Assembly (NCBI GenBank): GCA_039519185.1
Contig: CM076846.1
Span: forward strand, 136,621,027 to 136,685,026
DNA length: 64,000 nt
Origin: Astragalus membranaceus
Lineage: Eukaryota > Streptophyta > Magnoliopsida > Fabales > Fabaceae
Direction: 5' to 3'
Below are positions 23,395-34,712 of this stretch, piece by piece (position 1 is the first letter of the stretch; each line of letters begins with the position of its first letter). A program made the translations under genes and the position numbers. Below the pieces are notes generated by a model. It saw only the letters and a list, made by a program, of their open reading frames with translations. It did not search any database and was not told the origin of the DNA.

Positions 23395-25641
23395 CGTAAC
23401 ATCCCCAATTTAGCTAATTCAGTTAATAGAAATTAGCAAGAGGTTATGTTTGATTAATTAGCTAAATGGAATAATTTAGCACATTTTATTAATTAGGAGA
23501 TGATTGTCATGAAATAAATAAATTGATTGATTGTTTGATTAGAAATAAGTTTAAGTAGAAGGAGAAGAGAGTTAAGTAGAGGGGCAGTATAGTCTTTTTC
23601 CTTCTATTAGTTTTTCCTCAGCTGAGTCATTAAACACCAAACACAAATAGCACTCACTCCCACTTTGTCACTTTGCTGAAAAACAGAATCTAAGGGTTTG
23701 AGAGAAGAGGGAGTTGTGAGAGAGAATAGGGAAAGAAGAGGAAGGAAATTCAGTGATCTTTGATGCATGTCCTATATTTCTACACCATTCAACTCAGTTT
23801 TTCACCCTCTATCCACTGATATCAACATCATCACCCACACTCTTCTCCATCTCAAAACACCATTGTTGAACCTAGAAGCTTGAAATGTTAGAAATGAAGT
23901 TCCAAAGCCTTGCATGTTGGTCTTAGAGCAAGAATGGGTCTTGGAAGTAGCTACATTGCAAATTGGAGTGGTCTAGAAGAGGTTTCGTAAGCTAAGTTCG
24001 AGTTTCACACCTTTGGGTAGCTGGGGTTCGAGTCAGAGCACGCTTGGTGATTGTTGATTCTCGTTCGGGTTCGTAAAGTCTCGGTGTTTTGCGATTTTCA
24101 TCGCAATCGGCGAGTTCTATACTCGCTTAGGGTTTTGATTTTTGAAAATATGTTTGCATGCTTCATAAATCGAGTTGTCCTGTTTCTGTCTCATCAAATT
24201 GCATACAAACCGTATTTCAGAATTGTAAAATTTGGTGTTTTCGGAGGAATGATTGAATGAGTGATTGATATGAATTCTTTGATGATATGTTGTTGGACTG
24301 GAAATGTTTGTTGTTTGATACTAAAAAAATGGAGGTTTAAGTTGGGTATCGATCGGAATAAGTTTCGGAATCGATCGGAATGGGAAGTTCACACGAAAAC
24401 AGGTTTTTTTAGTAATGCTGATAAGTCAACACGATCCGTGCTGATTTTGGCACGACGCGTGCTGACCTTTCTGTCCAAAATTATAAAACATGTTCAAATC
24501 CATTCTAATCGACTCCAAACCTTTCCTAATAGCTTCCCCAACCCTAAGTATTGATAAATACACCGTAATTCGTGGAAAACACGTAGGTATAATTGATGTG
24601 ATACGAAGGTTCTATGTTAATGAATGTTAATGACTATGAAGATGAGGTTAATATTATGAACTGATAAATGGACTATATGTCCCATGAGGTTGAGGTAAAT
24701 TCTATGATATGGTAAATGGACTATGTGTCCCATGAGGTCGAGGTTAATGCTATGATATTGATTGTAATTGAAATGACTCTGTTGATTGTGATTGAAATAA
24801 TGATGTTTGGATTGAATTGTAATGTTTCCCTAAGTCATGTTAACGGACTAAATGTCCCTAAGTATTGTTAGTAACCACGAGTGAGGTCATGATAATTGTT
24901 TAACTGGACTAAATGTCCCTTGAGCTTTTAATAAAGAGGTTGAGGTTATGCTATGTGTATGTCAAGTAAAAGAGACGGCCCAATGCGAGTGTATATTTAT
25001 ATAAATTATATAAATTGAGGTCTAGGGTGACGACCCTATTGAGGTTAGCGTACTAGGTAAGGGGAAGTGATGAGCCCTATGAACCTAGGCCCCTTGAGGG
25101 ATCCCTGATAGAAAATGGTCACTGGAATGGGTTCACCGGGATTTTTATAGAATAATGAACTGTGATATGCTAAGCAATGTAAAAAGAGGTTTCACGTAGT
25201 CGCTTATTAGGGCTACGAGTTAAAAAGAGGCATAATGAACCCAGAGAGTTAGTAAGGGGTCTCGATAGGACTCACTGAGATAATGTTTATCTCACCCTTC
25301 ATGTTTTGTGGTTTTTCAGAGAAACAGGTAAAGTTAAAGGCGATGAGGCATGGCTACGGCGCGACCTAAAGGAGATGTTGAAGTTTTAATTCTATATGTT
25401 TATGTAATTTTCTCTTGTCAGATTTGTATTTTCGATTGTACGACTTATAATTGTTATAAGTAGTAAATCGCTTCCGCAACTTTCGTTCTTGATATTGAAC
25501 ACTAGGACATGGGAAGTTTGTAAGGCACGTAATTCAAGTATTTAAGTAAATTATGTTAAGTTATGCAAATGAAGTTATCTCTGATGTATGCTATGCTGTA
25601 TATCTTGGTATTTTCTATGTAAGAAAAACTGGGGTGTTACA
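23395..25641 (+). mobile_element. 3' LTR of element C
   Basis: The 2247-bp LTR starts at 23395 with CGTAACATCCCC, where relatives have TGTAAC (terminal T to C change), and ends GGGGTGTTACA. It contains the CpG-rich pair near 24430-24462 and the CGTAG/CTACG hairpin at 25195-25217. Downstream, 25642 begins the gag fragment D that C interrupted. Confidence 0.88.
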
Positions 25642-26759
25642 ACCATCAACAAATGCAAATCTTTTGTACTGGGTTGAGATCGAATGCTAGGATGATGCTT
25701 GATGCCTCAGCAGGTGGTTCTCTAAATTTCAAAACCGCGATAGAAGCAAGACAAATAATTGAAGCTATGGTTTCAAATGATTACTTGGCTGCTCATGATA
25801 GATGAGGTACATCTAGAAGAGGTATTCTTGACTTAGATGCTCAGACAGCCGGGTTGGCTCAACAGAAGATAATCACTCAATAGTTGGAAGAACTGAAAAA
25901 GGAAATGGAATCTCTAAAATTGAATTCTTTGCAACACCATTCTGCTCAAGTAAATGCTGCGAGAAGTTTGAAGTGTGACTACTGTGAATGTCCACATTTT
26001 AATCAGGATTGTGGAATTCCCTTACCAATCCAAGAGAAGATATTTTTCGTCAAGAATAATCCCTTTTCCAATACTTACAATCCTGGGTGGGAGAGTCATC
26101 CGAATTTCTCTTGCAAGTATCAAGGGCCAAGCCAAAACCCTCCTCAAAAGAAAGCAGATTGGGAGATTACAGTTGAGGGACTAGCTGCACAAACTTCTTC
26201 ATTCATGGAGGAAACAAGAGCAGGTTTCAAAAGTATAGAAGCTAGTGCTAAAAATTAAGAGGCATCCATCGAAAATCTAGAGACTCAAGTGGGTCAATTG
26301 TCCAAGCAAGTTGCACAAAGACCTCCAGGAACTCTTCCAAGTGAAACTATTCCTAATCCAAGGAGTGGTAAAACAGTGAATGCTATAACCACACGGAGTG
26401 GCAAAACAATTGAAACTGTTGCAAAGAAGAGTTCAGAAGAAGTGGTTGAGTCTGGTAACAAAGTTCATGTGGGTGTTGACAATAGTTCTAATGTAAAAGA
26501 GAAGCCAAAGTTGCCAAAACCAATTATTAAGCTACCTTTTCCCCCAAAGACTGAAGAAGGAGCCTAATGAGAAGCAGTTTGTGGGTGTTGATGAACCTTC
26601 TAAGGTGAAAGAGGATACTATTGTGCAAGAGGAGTCTAAGCTTCCACAGCCAATCATCAAGCTACCTTACCCTCAAAGATTGAAGAAGGAGCAAGATGAA
26701 AAGCAGTTTGGTAAGTTTTTAGATGTTTTCAAAAAATTACAAATTAACATTCCTTTCAT
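25642..26759 (+). pseudogene. Athila-like gag fragment D
   Basis: This is part of a capsid protein of an Athila-type Ty3/gypsy element. Recognisable are a gag segment (ARMMLDASAGGSLNFKTA near 25685-25745), a Cys/His cluster CDYCECPHFNQDC (25975-26015) and the clade-typical NPFSNTYNPGWESHPNF (about 26058-26110). Stops occur near 25803, 25881 and 26256, and a frameshift near 26560. Element C cut off the 5' part. The 3' end stops at an inverted junction near 26748-26759 with fragment F, so protease and pol are absent. Confidence 0.82.
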
Positions 26760-27572
26760 GAATTTAACATAATTAGGCATTTGTTGAAGTGCTTCAACTA
26801 AGGAAACATTGATGTGTAATTGTTTTAAAATTTCAAGAAACTTACTGGATTGCTTCTCCTCATGTGCCTTTTTTAATGTTTGAGGATAAGGAGGAGGAGG
26901 GTATTCAGGAACTAACCTTGGCATTTGAACTTCTTGAGATGCAGGTGCATGAGGTGCTTCGGCATCTTGCAAACTTTTTTCTTTTCTGTTTTTATTTTTT
27001 TCATTTTCTCCCTTACCTTCACCTTCAATCTCATAAGGTTCTGCAAGATCCTTTCCATTTCTAAGAGAAATGGCTTTCATCTGTTCCTTACCTGGCCTGT
27101 GGGATGTGGTAGCTTCTGTGTTTGATGGTAGTGTACCTATTGGTCTTTGATACAGAGCTGTTGCTAATTGTCCCACTTGATTCTACCAATTCTTTATAGA
27201 TGCCTTGTGTGCTCGCCTAGCTGTTCTAGTTTTACTAATGAAGGATATGAGCAAGGCTTCTAAGGAGTTATCATTGGCAGGGGGTTGTTGTCTTTGGTAG
27301 TTCTGAGATTGAAACCCTGGTGGTGTGACTGGTGCAGCTACATTATGTGCAGGTGCACTAGTATGGTTCCATTTAAAATTTGGGTGGTTCCTCCAGCCAG
27401 GGTTATAGGTGTTAGAGTAAGGCTTGTTATTCCTATTGTATCCTACATAATTGACAGAGACAGGGTTGCTAGGACATTCCTCATACAAGCGACCTCCTCC
27501 ACAATACACACAACTTGTATCACCTGGGGGGCTTGTTCTATGGCTGCTGCAGTGTTTTCTGTTGGTGCAGGT
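26748..27572 (-). pseudogene. Athila-like gag fragment F, C-terminal half
   Basis: The minus strand encodes the region around the YSNTYNPGWRNHPNF box (about 27380-27425) and the conserved gag end up to LQQMPNYVKFM, then changes into antisense D sequence. A stop at 27183-27185 and other lesions break the frame. The N-terminal half lies at 33581-34594 beyond element E. The target duplication CAGGT occurs at 27568-27572 and 33581-33585. I infer the two halves were contiguous before E arrived. Confidence 0.82.
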
Positions 27573-28807
27573 TGATACACCGCAAGTATACGGTTATATC
27601 GCGTAATAATAATATCGATCCACAGGGAGTTATATGTGACTACCAATCTAATTCTTAGTGATGATTAGCTGAAAAGAAATGATTAAGTAGGAAAATGTTT
27701 GATTTTTAATTTAGAATATAAAAAGGCGTCTTGGGATCATGGTTAGATCACAATCATGGTAATAGAAAAACCCTTTAGCTATTCTCTATCTTATAATTTA
27801 GTTTGTTTTAAGGACAAGGTATTCTTGCGGTTTAATTCAAGTTTCCTTTCGGACAACAAGAACGTGTCTCGAAACGATGATCAAGCCTATTCTCATGGTT
27901 GATCATCGCCGAAACCCATTAAGCACAACCTTATTGTCCCAAAGTCACCTCGGCTATTCTCATGCTTTGGTTACTTTGTCTAATTCCATTTGTTCTAATG
28001 TCAAGCTTCACCTTTCGGTACTTCGCTTGACATTTGGGTTATACAAATTTGTACAATGGAATTAGATTAAAAGTGAAAGCAATCATAAGATAGGGCCTAG
28101 CTTTGGGATTATTTAGGGACCATCATTGGATTGTTTCCCATAATCCCAAGACTAAGAGAAGTCTACTCACAATAGCTCATTGTAGACAAGGGAGTAGAAG
28201 AGAAGGACATAATGTAAATAGCGAGAAATAAAATAAAGCGTGTAAAAGACTGAATTGTAAAAAGGACAGAATAACAATAACCTTAATAGAAAACTTGCAA
28301 GAACTTTAACATAAACTTAGAGTGAGAATTACAATGATCCAGGATGATTGTGAAGCTACATTGGGGGTCCTTTTTATAGGCCAAGATCAGAGACAAAGCA
28401 CTAAATATCAATTACAATCCATAAAGACAGAATGGGAAGAGTTGTAACATTTTTGGCCATCAGAAGGGACGCACGGATCGCGCCTCCCAGGCGCACGGGT
28501 CGCGCCAGGGCGCACGGATCGCGCCTCCCAGGCGCACGGATCACGCTCAGGGTTTTTTCAGCTTCCTTCCATTTTTTTCAACTTCCCTCCAAAATCTGAT
28601 TTTTGCACCTTCTATTTCTTATTCTTCTCCCCATCCTTTTGCCTTTTTATCCTTTGCTCTTTAAGCACTAAAATTCCTCAATTGCTCCAATAATAACCTG
28701 AGAATAGAAACCAACAATTTGTAGTAAAATAGCTCTAAACTAGAATCAAAACATCAAATAAACTACTTAAAATAAGTACTAAAAACATACTAAAACATGA
28801 CTTATCA
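27573..28807 (-). mobile_element. 3' LTR of element E
   Basis: The LTR is 1235 bp. On the minus strand a TATA box (CCTATAAAAAGG, 28369-28380) lies about 430 bp from its start, with CpG-rich palindromic repeats (28471-28552) upstream of it in U3. The far end carries the GCAAGTATAC segment also seen at the edge of the F LTR. Confidence 0.94.
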
Positions 28808-28823
28808 AACTCCCCCATGCTTG
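28808..28823 (-). other. 3' polypurine tract of element E
   Basis: The minus strand reads CAAGCATGGGGGAGTT immediately before the 3' LTR. This is the expected site for priming plus-strand DNA synthesis. Confidence 0.85.
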
Positions 28824-29746
28824 AATCTTTGCTTGTCCTCAAGCAAAACCATAGAACTCATTGGGCCAACTTTTGGAAAAAACTCTGAATCCTTACAAAA
28901 CTCCAAGCCGACTGGGGTAAACTTTTGCAACTTTTTGACTTGAGACATACAACTTTGGGCTTTTGTGATTTGTGAGATAAGTTTTAGGTACTATCACAAT
29001 AGGAGGGATGTCAATGTCAGCATAGAACTAGTTCCCCAGCATTCTTAAGCTTGGGTCCTCCATTCAGTAGATCGGGTCTCAAAGGAGGGTCCTTATACGT
29101 TGGGCATTCAAGCAATATTTCTTTTTCCTTTTCTTTGATTTTTCTTTGATTTGGGCCAACCACTTTTTAAATGACAAATTTTTTTTTCTTTTTTTTTTTT
29201 TGACTAAAGTGGTCAGCCCTTTTGCTTGATTTTTCTTTTCTTTCTTTTTGCTTGATACCCCAACTCGGACGTTTTTCTCCAGTAACCACGCATCCGGTGA
29301 ATGTCACCAAGGGAACTAAGTTTCTAGTTTCTTCTAAACCCCCTAAAGATACCAATAGCCAGAAACAAATCTCCAGTGGGTGCGTGAAAACCCAAAGAGC
29401 AGATGAATATTATGAATTTCAAAAATTTAATCCAAAAGAGGCCCTGATCAGATATAACATGCTTCAAAAACTCACAAGGACTTTAAGCAAGGAGAGATGA
29501 ACTTTATTTATTGAAATAAACTAGAAATTAAAAACAAGAAAACAGTAAAACAGGGCAAGATACCCCCCATGCTTGGACTAGACATTGTCCTCAATGTAAA
29601 ACAGAGTAAAATAGATGAGAGGGGGTAAGAAAGCTCACATTGATTGGTACTTTGTAGCTTTCTTCTTATTCCAAGACAAAGGTAAACCAATGGGTTGCCT
29701 CCCACGTAGCGCTTCTTTAACGTCACTAGCTTGACGGTTATGGTGA
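28824..29746 (-). other. E downstream untranslated region
   Basis: About 0.9 kb separates the gag-protease stop from the polypurine tract, with no recognisable protein. Just after the stop (29675-29735) is a block with the minus-strand core AAGAAGCGCTACGTGGGAGG; similar blocks follow the coding region in Athila-type elements, as I recall. A T-rich tract lies at 29178-29200 and a second polypurine copy at 29562-29576. Confidence 0.65.
29562..29576 (-). other. Second, internal polypurine tract in element E
   Basis: The minus strand reads CCAAGCATGGGGGGT, nearly the same as the terminal tract CAAGCATGGGGGAGTT, about 750 bp upstream of it. It could act as an extra plus-strand primer or be a relic. 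Confidence 0.6.
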
Positions 29747-32236
29747 TTATCCGGGATCCAACTTAGGGATGTCTGTCCCTTTAACTTTCCAGACTTTGAG
29801 AGGTTTTGACTTCTTCATTTTCCCCCCTATATGTGACATTCTTCCTTTAACATTATCTACCCATGTGGGTTTTGTGAAGACACCTTTTCGACGAACCCGT
29901 TTTTTCACTTTACTCTTGATCTTTTGTGGTGATTTGTTCAAATTGTCAGATTTTGATTTAAGAATCTCTTTCTCATACTTGGGTGCTATACCCTCAACAT
30001 CACTTGCCTCTAACAAATCAATCCTGCAACAAGAGACCTCAAAGGAAGGTTGGTTCATAGATTTAAATAAATTAAATTCTACCTTTTCATCACCAACATT
30101 GAAGGCCAACTTACCATGCTTGACATCAATTAGCGCTCCTGCAGTGGCAAGGAAGGGTCTCCCCAACAGAATTGGAACTTGGGAATCCTCCTCTATCTCC
30201 ATCACAACAAAATCAGCTGGTATAAAAGTTTCTCCTATTTTAATAGGAATATCCTCAAGAATTCCAACTGGATGTTTAATGGAGCGGTCAGCCAATTGTA
30301 AGGTCATCTTGGTGGGTTTTAACTCTCCTAGGCCCAGTCTTTTGAAAAGGGATAATGGCATTAAACTCACACTGGCTCCTAGATCACACATGGCTTTATT
30401 TATGGGCTCTCTCCCTATCACACATGGTATAGAAAAGCTGCCTGGGTCCTTAAGCTTTGGTGGAAGTTTGTTTAGAATTATAGCACTACATTCCTCAGTC
30501 AGGGCTAATGTCTCATTGTCATCAATTTTTCTTTTCTTGGATAAAATTTCTTTTAAAAACTTTGCATATGATGGCATCTGAGACAGGGCATCTGTGAATG
30601 GAATGTTAATGTGAAGTTTTTTCAGTAAATCAACAAACTTTTTGAACTGTACTTCTAGCTTAGACTTGGCTAACCTTTGAGGGAATGGTATCTTGGGCTT
30701 GTAAGGTGGTGGTGGAACATAAGGTGGTTCTTTCTCTTTTTCAACCTCAGTTACCTCACTCTCATTTTGAATCTCTTTTTCTTTCTCATTCTCACTTTCA
30801 TTTTGAATCTCTCTTTCTTTCTCATTCTCACTCACACTATCCTCATTAGTTACCTTAGGCTCTTCTAATTGTCTACCACTCCTTAAAATGACAGCATTAA
30901 TTTGGGCTTTGGGATTTGGCTCTGGCTGTCCAGGAAAGGTTCCAGAGGATCTAGAGGATGAAGCGACTTGTTGAGCCACTTGAGAAATTTGGTTTTCCAA
31001 CATTTTGTTATGAGTAGAGATAGAGTCCACTTTTGTTGTTAACTTGACAAGAGTATCATTCAAAAATGAGTTTTGGTTTTTGAACTCTTCATTTTGCTTA
31101 GTTTGAGTTAACACAAAAGTTTCCAATAAGGTTTCCAAGTTGGATTTTTGAGGTGGCCTTTGATTTTGAAAACCGGGGGGTGTTCCAACTGCTGGTTGAG
31201 TTGATGGAGGATTTTTATATGAAAAATTTGGATGATTCCTCCATCCGGGGTTATAAGTGTTTGAAAATGGATCCCCCTTTTGAGCGAAATTAGCTTGCTC
31301 AGAACCAGCAATAGATGCCCCTAGGGTTTCACAAGAAGAAGAAGATGTAGTAGGAGAGACAGCATTCACGCTCATTTTATCAAACTTAGCAAACAACGCA
31401 TCTACTCTAGAAGCTATATGATCAAGGGCAGAAACTTCGTACTTACCCGGTTCTTTTTTTTGTGCAGATGGAGCAGTGACGGCCCTCTCGCTTGTCCACT
31501 GGTAGTGATTCTGCGCCATGTCTTCAATCAAGGCGTAAGCTTCCTCAATATTCTTGTTCATAAGGGCACCACCTGCAGCTGCATCAACAGTCATTTTTGT
31601 GGTGTACAACAGACCATTATAAAATGTATGGATGATCAACCATCTCTCTAGTCCATGATGGGGGCAAAGCCTTAGCATTTCCTTGAAACGCTCCCATGCA
31701 TCATAAAGAGATTCCCCATCATTCTGAGTGAATCTTGTAATCTGATTCCTCAGTTGAGCAGTTTTACTTGGGGGAAAGAATCGGGCAAGGAATGCTTGCC
31801 TCAGTTGATCCCATGTTGTGACAGATTCATTGGGTAGTGAGTGAAACCAAGATCTGGCTTTATCCCTTAAAGAGAAAGGGAAAAGTTTCAGCCTTATGGC
31901 TTCAGGAGTCACTCCATTTAATTTCAAAGTGCCACAGTATTCAAGAAATATTGATAAATGAAGGTTTGGATCATCAGTGGCTGATCCAGAAAATTGGTCC
32001 TGCTGGACCATAGATAGTAAAGATGGTTTAAGCTCAAAATTGTTTGCATCAACATTGGGATGCACAATAACACCATGGGGCTCTGCCGTAGAAGGCGTAG
32101 CATACTCTTTGAGAGTACGATTTTGATTAGCTGCCATTTGTTGGTTATTGCGCAATTCTCTTCTTCTTGTATGTAGAAATCTCTCAATCTCAGGAATTGG
32201 TTGAACAATTTCTCCGAGACTTCGGACTCTTCGCAT
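29747..32236 (-). CDS. Gag-protease polyprotein of element E (829 residues, intact)
   Basis: The single open frame starts at ATG 32236 and ends at TAA 29747-29749. The retrotransposon gag domain lies at about residues 85-220 (KLFPFSLRDKARSWFHSLP, then FLARFFPPSK, then CPHHGLERWLIIHTFYNGL). The clade box DPFSNTYNPGWRNHPNFSY follows near residue 325, then a Glu/Lys-rich region with an internal duplication (ENEKEREIQNES). The aspartic protease is at about residues 600-715, with active site CDLGASVSLMP and ILLGRPFL; DLGAS is usual for Athila-type proteases. A basic C-terminus ends LDPG. It lacks a CCHC knuckle and all of pol. The open frame and near-identical LTRs suggest its Gag may still be useful, while RT must come in trans. 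This resembles the published TR-GAG class, with protease added. Confidence 0.92.
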   Translation of the reverse strand: MRRVRSLGEIVQPIPEIERFLHTRRRELRNNQQMAANQNRTLKEYATPSTAEPHGVIVHPNVDANNFELKPSLLSMVQQDQFSGSATDDPNLHLSIFLEYCGTLKLNGVTPEAIRLKLFPFSLRDKARSWFHSLPNESVTTWDQLRQAFLARFFPPSKTAQLRNQITRFTQNDGESLYDAWERFKEMLRLCPHHGLERWLIIHTFYNGLLYTTKMTVDAAAGGALMNKNIEEAYALIEDMAQNHYQWTSERAVTAPSAQKKEPGKYEVSALDHIASRVDALFAKFDKMSVNAVSPTTSSSSCETLGASIAGSEQANFAQKGDPFSNTYNPGWRNHPNFSYKNPPSTQPAVGTPPGFQNQRPPQKSNLETLLETFVLTQTKQNEEFKNQNSFLNDTLVKLTTKVDSISTHNKMLENQISQVAQQVASSSRSSGTFPGQPEPNPKAQINAVILRSGRQLEEPKVTNEDSVSENEKEREIQNESENEKEKEIQNESEVTEVEKEKEPPYVPPPPYKPKIPFPQRLAKSKLEVQFKKFVDLLKKLHINIPFTDALSQMPSYAKFLKEILSKKRKIDDNETLALTEECSAIILNKLPPKLKDPGSFSIPCVIGREPINKAMCDLGASVSLMPLSLFKRLGLGELKPTKMTLQLADRSIKHPVGILEDIPIKIGETFIPADFVVMEIEEDSQVPILLGRPFLATAGALIDVKHGKLAFNVGDEKVEFNLFKSMNQPSFEVSCCRIDLLEASDVEGIAPKYEKEILKSKSDNLNKSPQKIKSKVKKRVRRKGVFTKPTWVDNVKGRMSHIGGKMKKSKPLKVWKVKGTDIPKLDPG

Positions 32237-32322
32237 TCAAAGAAGAAGAGAATAAGAAAATAAAATAAAAGGAAAAGTTTTCAGTCTAACCGGTACCAAA
32301 ATTTTGATCAATATCACTAACT

Positions 32323-32340
32323 CCCCGGCAACGGCGCCAA
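32323..32340 (-). other. Primer binding site region of element E
   Basis: The minus strand reads TTGGCGCCGTTGCCGGGG five bases inside the LTR edge at 32346. The same GGCGCCGTTGCC core occurs next to the F LTR. It is typical of Athila/Tat-type elements; I do not name the tRNA with confidence. Confidence 0.8.
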
Positions 32341-32345
32341 AAACT

Positions 32346-33580
32346 TGATACACCGCAAGTATACGGTTATATCGCGTAATAATAATATCGATCCACAGGG
32401 AGTTATATGTGACTACCAATCTAATTCTTAGTGATGATTAGCTGAAAAGGAATGATTAAGTAGGAAAATGTTTGATTTTTAATTTAGAATATAAAAAGGC
32501 GTCTTGGGATCATGGTTAGATCACAATCATGGTAATAGAAAAACCCTTTAGCTATTCTCTATCTTATAATTTAGTTTGTTTTAAGGACAAGGTATTCTTG
32601 CGGTTTAATTCAAGTTTCCTTTCGGACAACAAGAACGTGTCTCGAAACGATGATCAAGCCTATTCTCATGGTTGATCATCGCCGAAACCCATTAAGCACA
32701 ACCTTATTGTCCCAAAGTCACCTCGGCTATTCTCATGCTTTGGTTACTTTGTCTAATTCCATTTGTTCTAATGTCAAGCTTCACCTTTCGGTACTTCGCT
32801 TGACATTTGGGTTATACAAATTTGTACAATGGAATTAGATTAAAAGTGAAAGCAATCATAAGATAGGGCCTAGCTTTGGGATTATTTAGGGACCATCATT
32901 GGATTGTTTCCCATAATCCCAAGACTAAGAGAAGTCTACTCACAATAGCTCATTGTAGACAAGGGAGTAGAAGAGAAGGACATAATGTAAATAGCGAGAA
33001 ATAAAATAAAGCGTGTAAAAGACTGAATTGTAAAAAGGACAGAATAACAATAACCTTAATAGAAAACTTGCAAGAACTTTAACATAAACTTAGAGTGAGA
33101 ATTACAATGATCCAGGATGATTGTGAAGCTACATTGGGGGTCCTTTTTACAGGCCAAGATCAGAGACAAAGCACTAAATATCAATTACAATCCATAAAGA
33201 CAGAATGGGAAGAGTTGTAACATTTTTGGCCATCAGAAGGGACGCACGGATCGCGCCTCCCAGGCGCACGGGTCGCGCCAGGGCGCACGGATCGCGCCTC
33301 CCAGGCGCACGAATCGCGCTCAGGGTTTTTTCAGCTTCCTTCCATTTTTTTCAACTTCCCTCCAAAATCTGATTTTTGCACCTTCTATTTCTTATTCTTC
33401 TCCCCATCCTTTTGCCTTTTTATCCTTTGCTCTTTAAGCACTAAAATTCCTCAATTGCTCCAATAATAACCTGAGAATAGAAACCAACAATTTGTAGTAA
33501 AATAGCTCTAAACTAGAATCAAAACATCAAATAAACTACTTAAAATAAGTACTAAAAACATACTAAAACATGACTTATCA
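32346..33580 (-). mobile_element. 5' LTR of element E
   Basis: The 1235-bp LTR matches the left one apart from about four substitutions, one at its TATA-adjacent TATAGG/TACAGG (near 33150) and two in the palindrome block (near 33310). Confidence 0.94.
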
Positions 33581-34594
33581 CAGGTGCACTGGTTGAAGTG
33601 AAGTTTTTAAACATGTTTGTTAGTGAGGCTAACAGAGCGGATAGGGCTGATACGTCACTAATTTCATGTACCCCTGATGGTCTCTTTTGGGCACTCACCC
33701 TCTCAGTAGGCCAACTAGAACTATTTGTTGCAATTCTATCAATCAATTCACATACTTCATTATAAGACAAGTTTAATAACACACCCCCAGATGATGCATC
33801 AAGCATTATTCTTGTTTGGGGTTCTAAACCATTATAAAAATTTCCGTTTGAATAATGACAGGCAGATCATGATGTGGACATTTTCTTAAAAGCTTTTTCC
33901 ATCTTTCCCATGCTTCAAACAATTATTCAATTTCTTTTTGTCTAAAAGATGTAATATCATTTCTCATTCTGGCATTTTTGATGGGTGGAAAATATTTTGC
34001 TAAAAAGTTTTCAGCCATTTCATTCCATGAATGAATAGAATTAGGCTCTAATGAATTCAACCAAGATTTAGCCTTATCTTTCAAAGAGTATGGAAATAGC
34101 TTAAGTCTAAATACATCTTCACCAACACCAGGAATGATAAAGTTACTACATATTTCTAAAAACTGTTTTAAATGTTCAGGGGGATTCTCATGGGGAGATC
34201 CACCAAATTGACCAATTGTTTGTAGCATTTGGAACATCATGGGTTTAAATTCAAAATGGACAACATCAATATGAGGTCTTGCTATACTTGTTTGCATATT
34301 CTGATTATCAAACATAGCATAATCCCTCATGGGTCTATTTCTATCATTAATGATACCTATTGGTCCCATGTTGATAAATTGATTTCTCTGATCATCCTCA
34401 GGTTCATGATGTGAGCCTGGACCGCCTCTAACTGATCCTCCAATGGAACCTGGTCTAGATCTCTTTTCTTCACTTTGTTGAGACATTGTGATTCTGCAGC
34501 TTTGAAGTCTTTGTTTCTGGAGTCTAAGCAACTTTCTAAACCTTCTCTCTATCTCTGGATCTAATTCAAATTCTGGTGATTTGGCCCTGTGCAT
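33581..34594 (-). pseudogene. Athila-like gag fragment F, N-terminal half
   Basis: The frame starts at 34594 (MHRAKSPEFELDPEIERRFR) and carries the gag core (RLKLFPYSLKDKAKSWLNSL, then FLAKYFPPIKNARMRNDITS) up to a stop at 33923. After the stop, gag residues continue (LFEAWERWKKLLRKCPHH, then IMLDASSGGVLL) in 33552-33920 with at least one frameshift near 33850. Element E interrupts the frame at 33581. It is unlikely to make protein. Confidence 0.85.
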
Positions 34595-34689
34595 AAGCTA
34601 GTGCTTCCTGTGCACCTGCACTAAGAAACAAACTACTAGAGTAATAAAACACTAATTTATAACTCTAAACAACAAAAATTAATGGCAAT

Positions 34690-34706
34690 CCCTGGCAACG
34701 GCGCCA
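34690..34706 (-). other. Primer binding site of element F
   Basis: The minus strand reads TGGCGCCGTTGCCAGGG next to the LTR edge at about 34713, with the same core as E. It shows that F is a minus-oriented Athila-type element with its 5' LTR to the right. Confidence 0.8.
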
Positions 34707-34712
34707 AAAACT

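Larger units (their letters stand above)
27573..33580 (-). mobile_element. Element E: complete Athila-like element with gag-protease only
   Basis: The 6008-bp element has two 1235-bp LTRs (27573-28807 and 32346-33580) starting TGATACACCGC and ending GACTTATCA, flanked by CAGGT on both sides. I count about four LTR differences by eye (near 0.3%), so it is young. The internal region (28808-32345) has a primer site, one open gag-protease frame and a polypurine tract, but no RT, RNase H or integrase. Confidence 0.95.

Noticed and set aside
29769..30581. 270-codon plus-strand open frame
   Set aside because: It lies antisense to the clear gag-protease frame of element E and shows no domain of its own.
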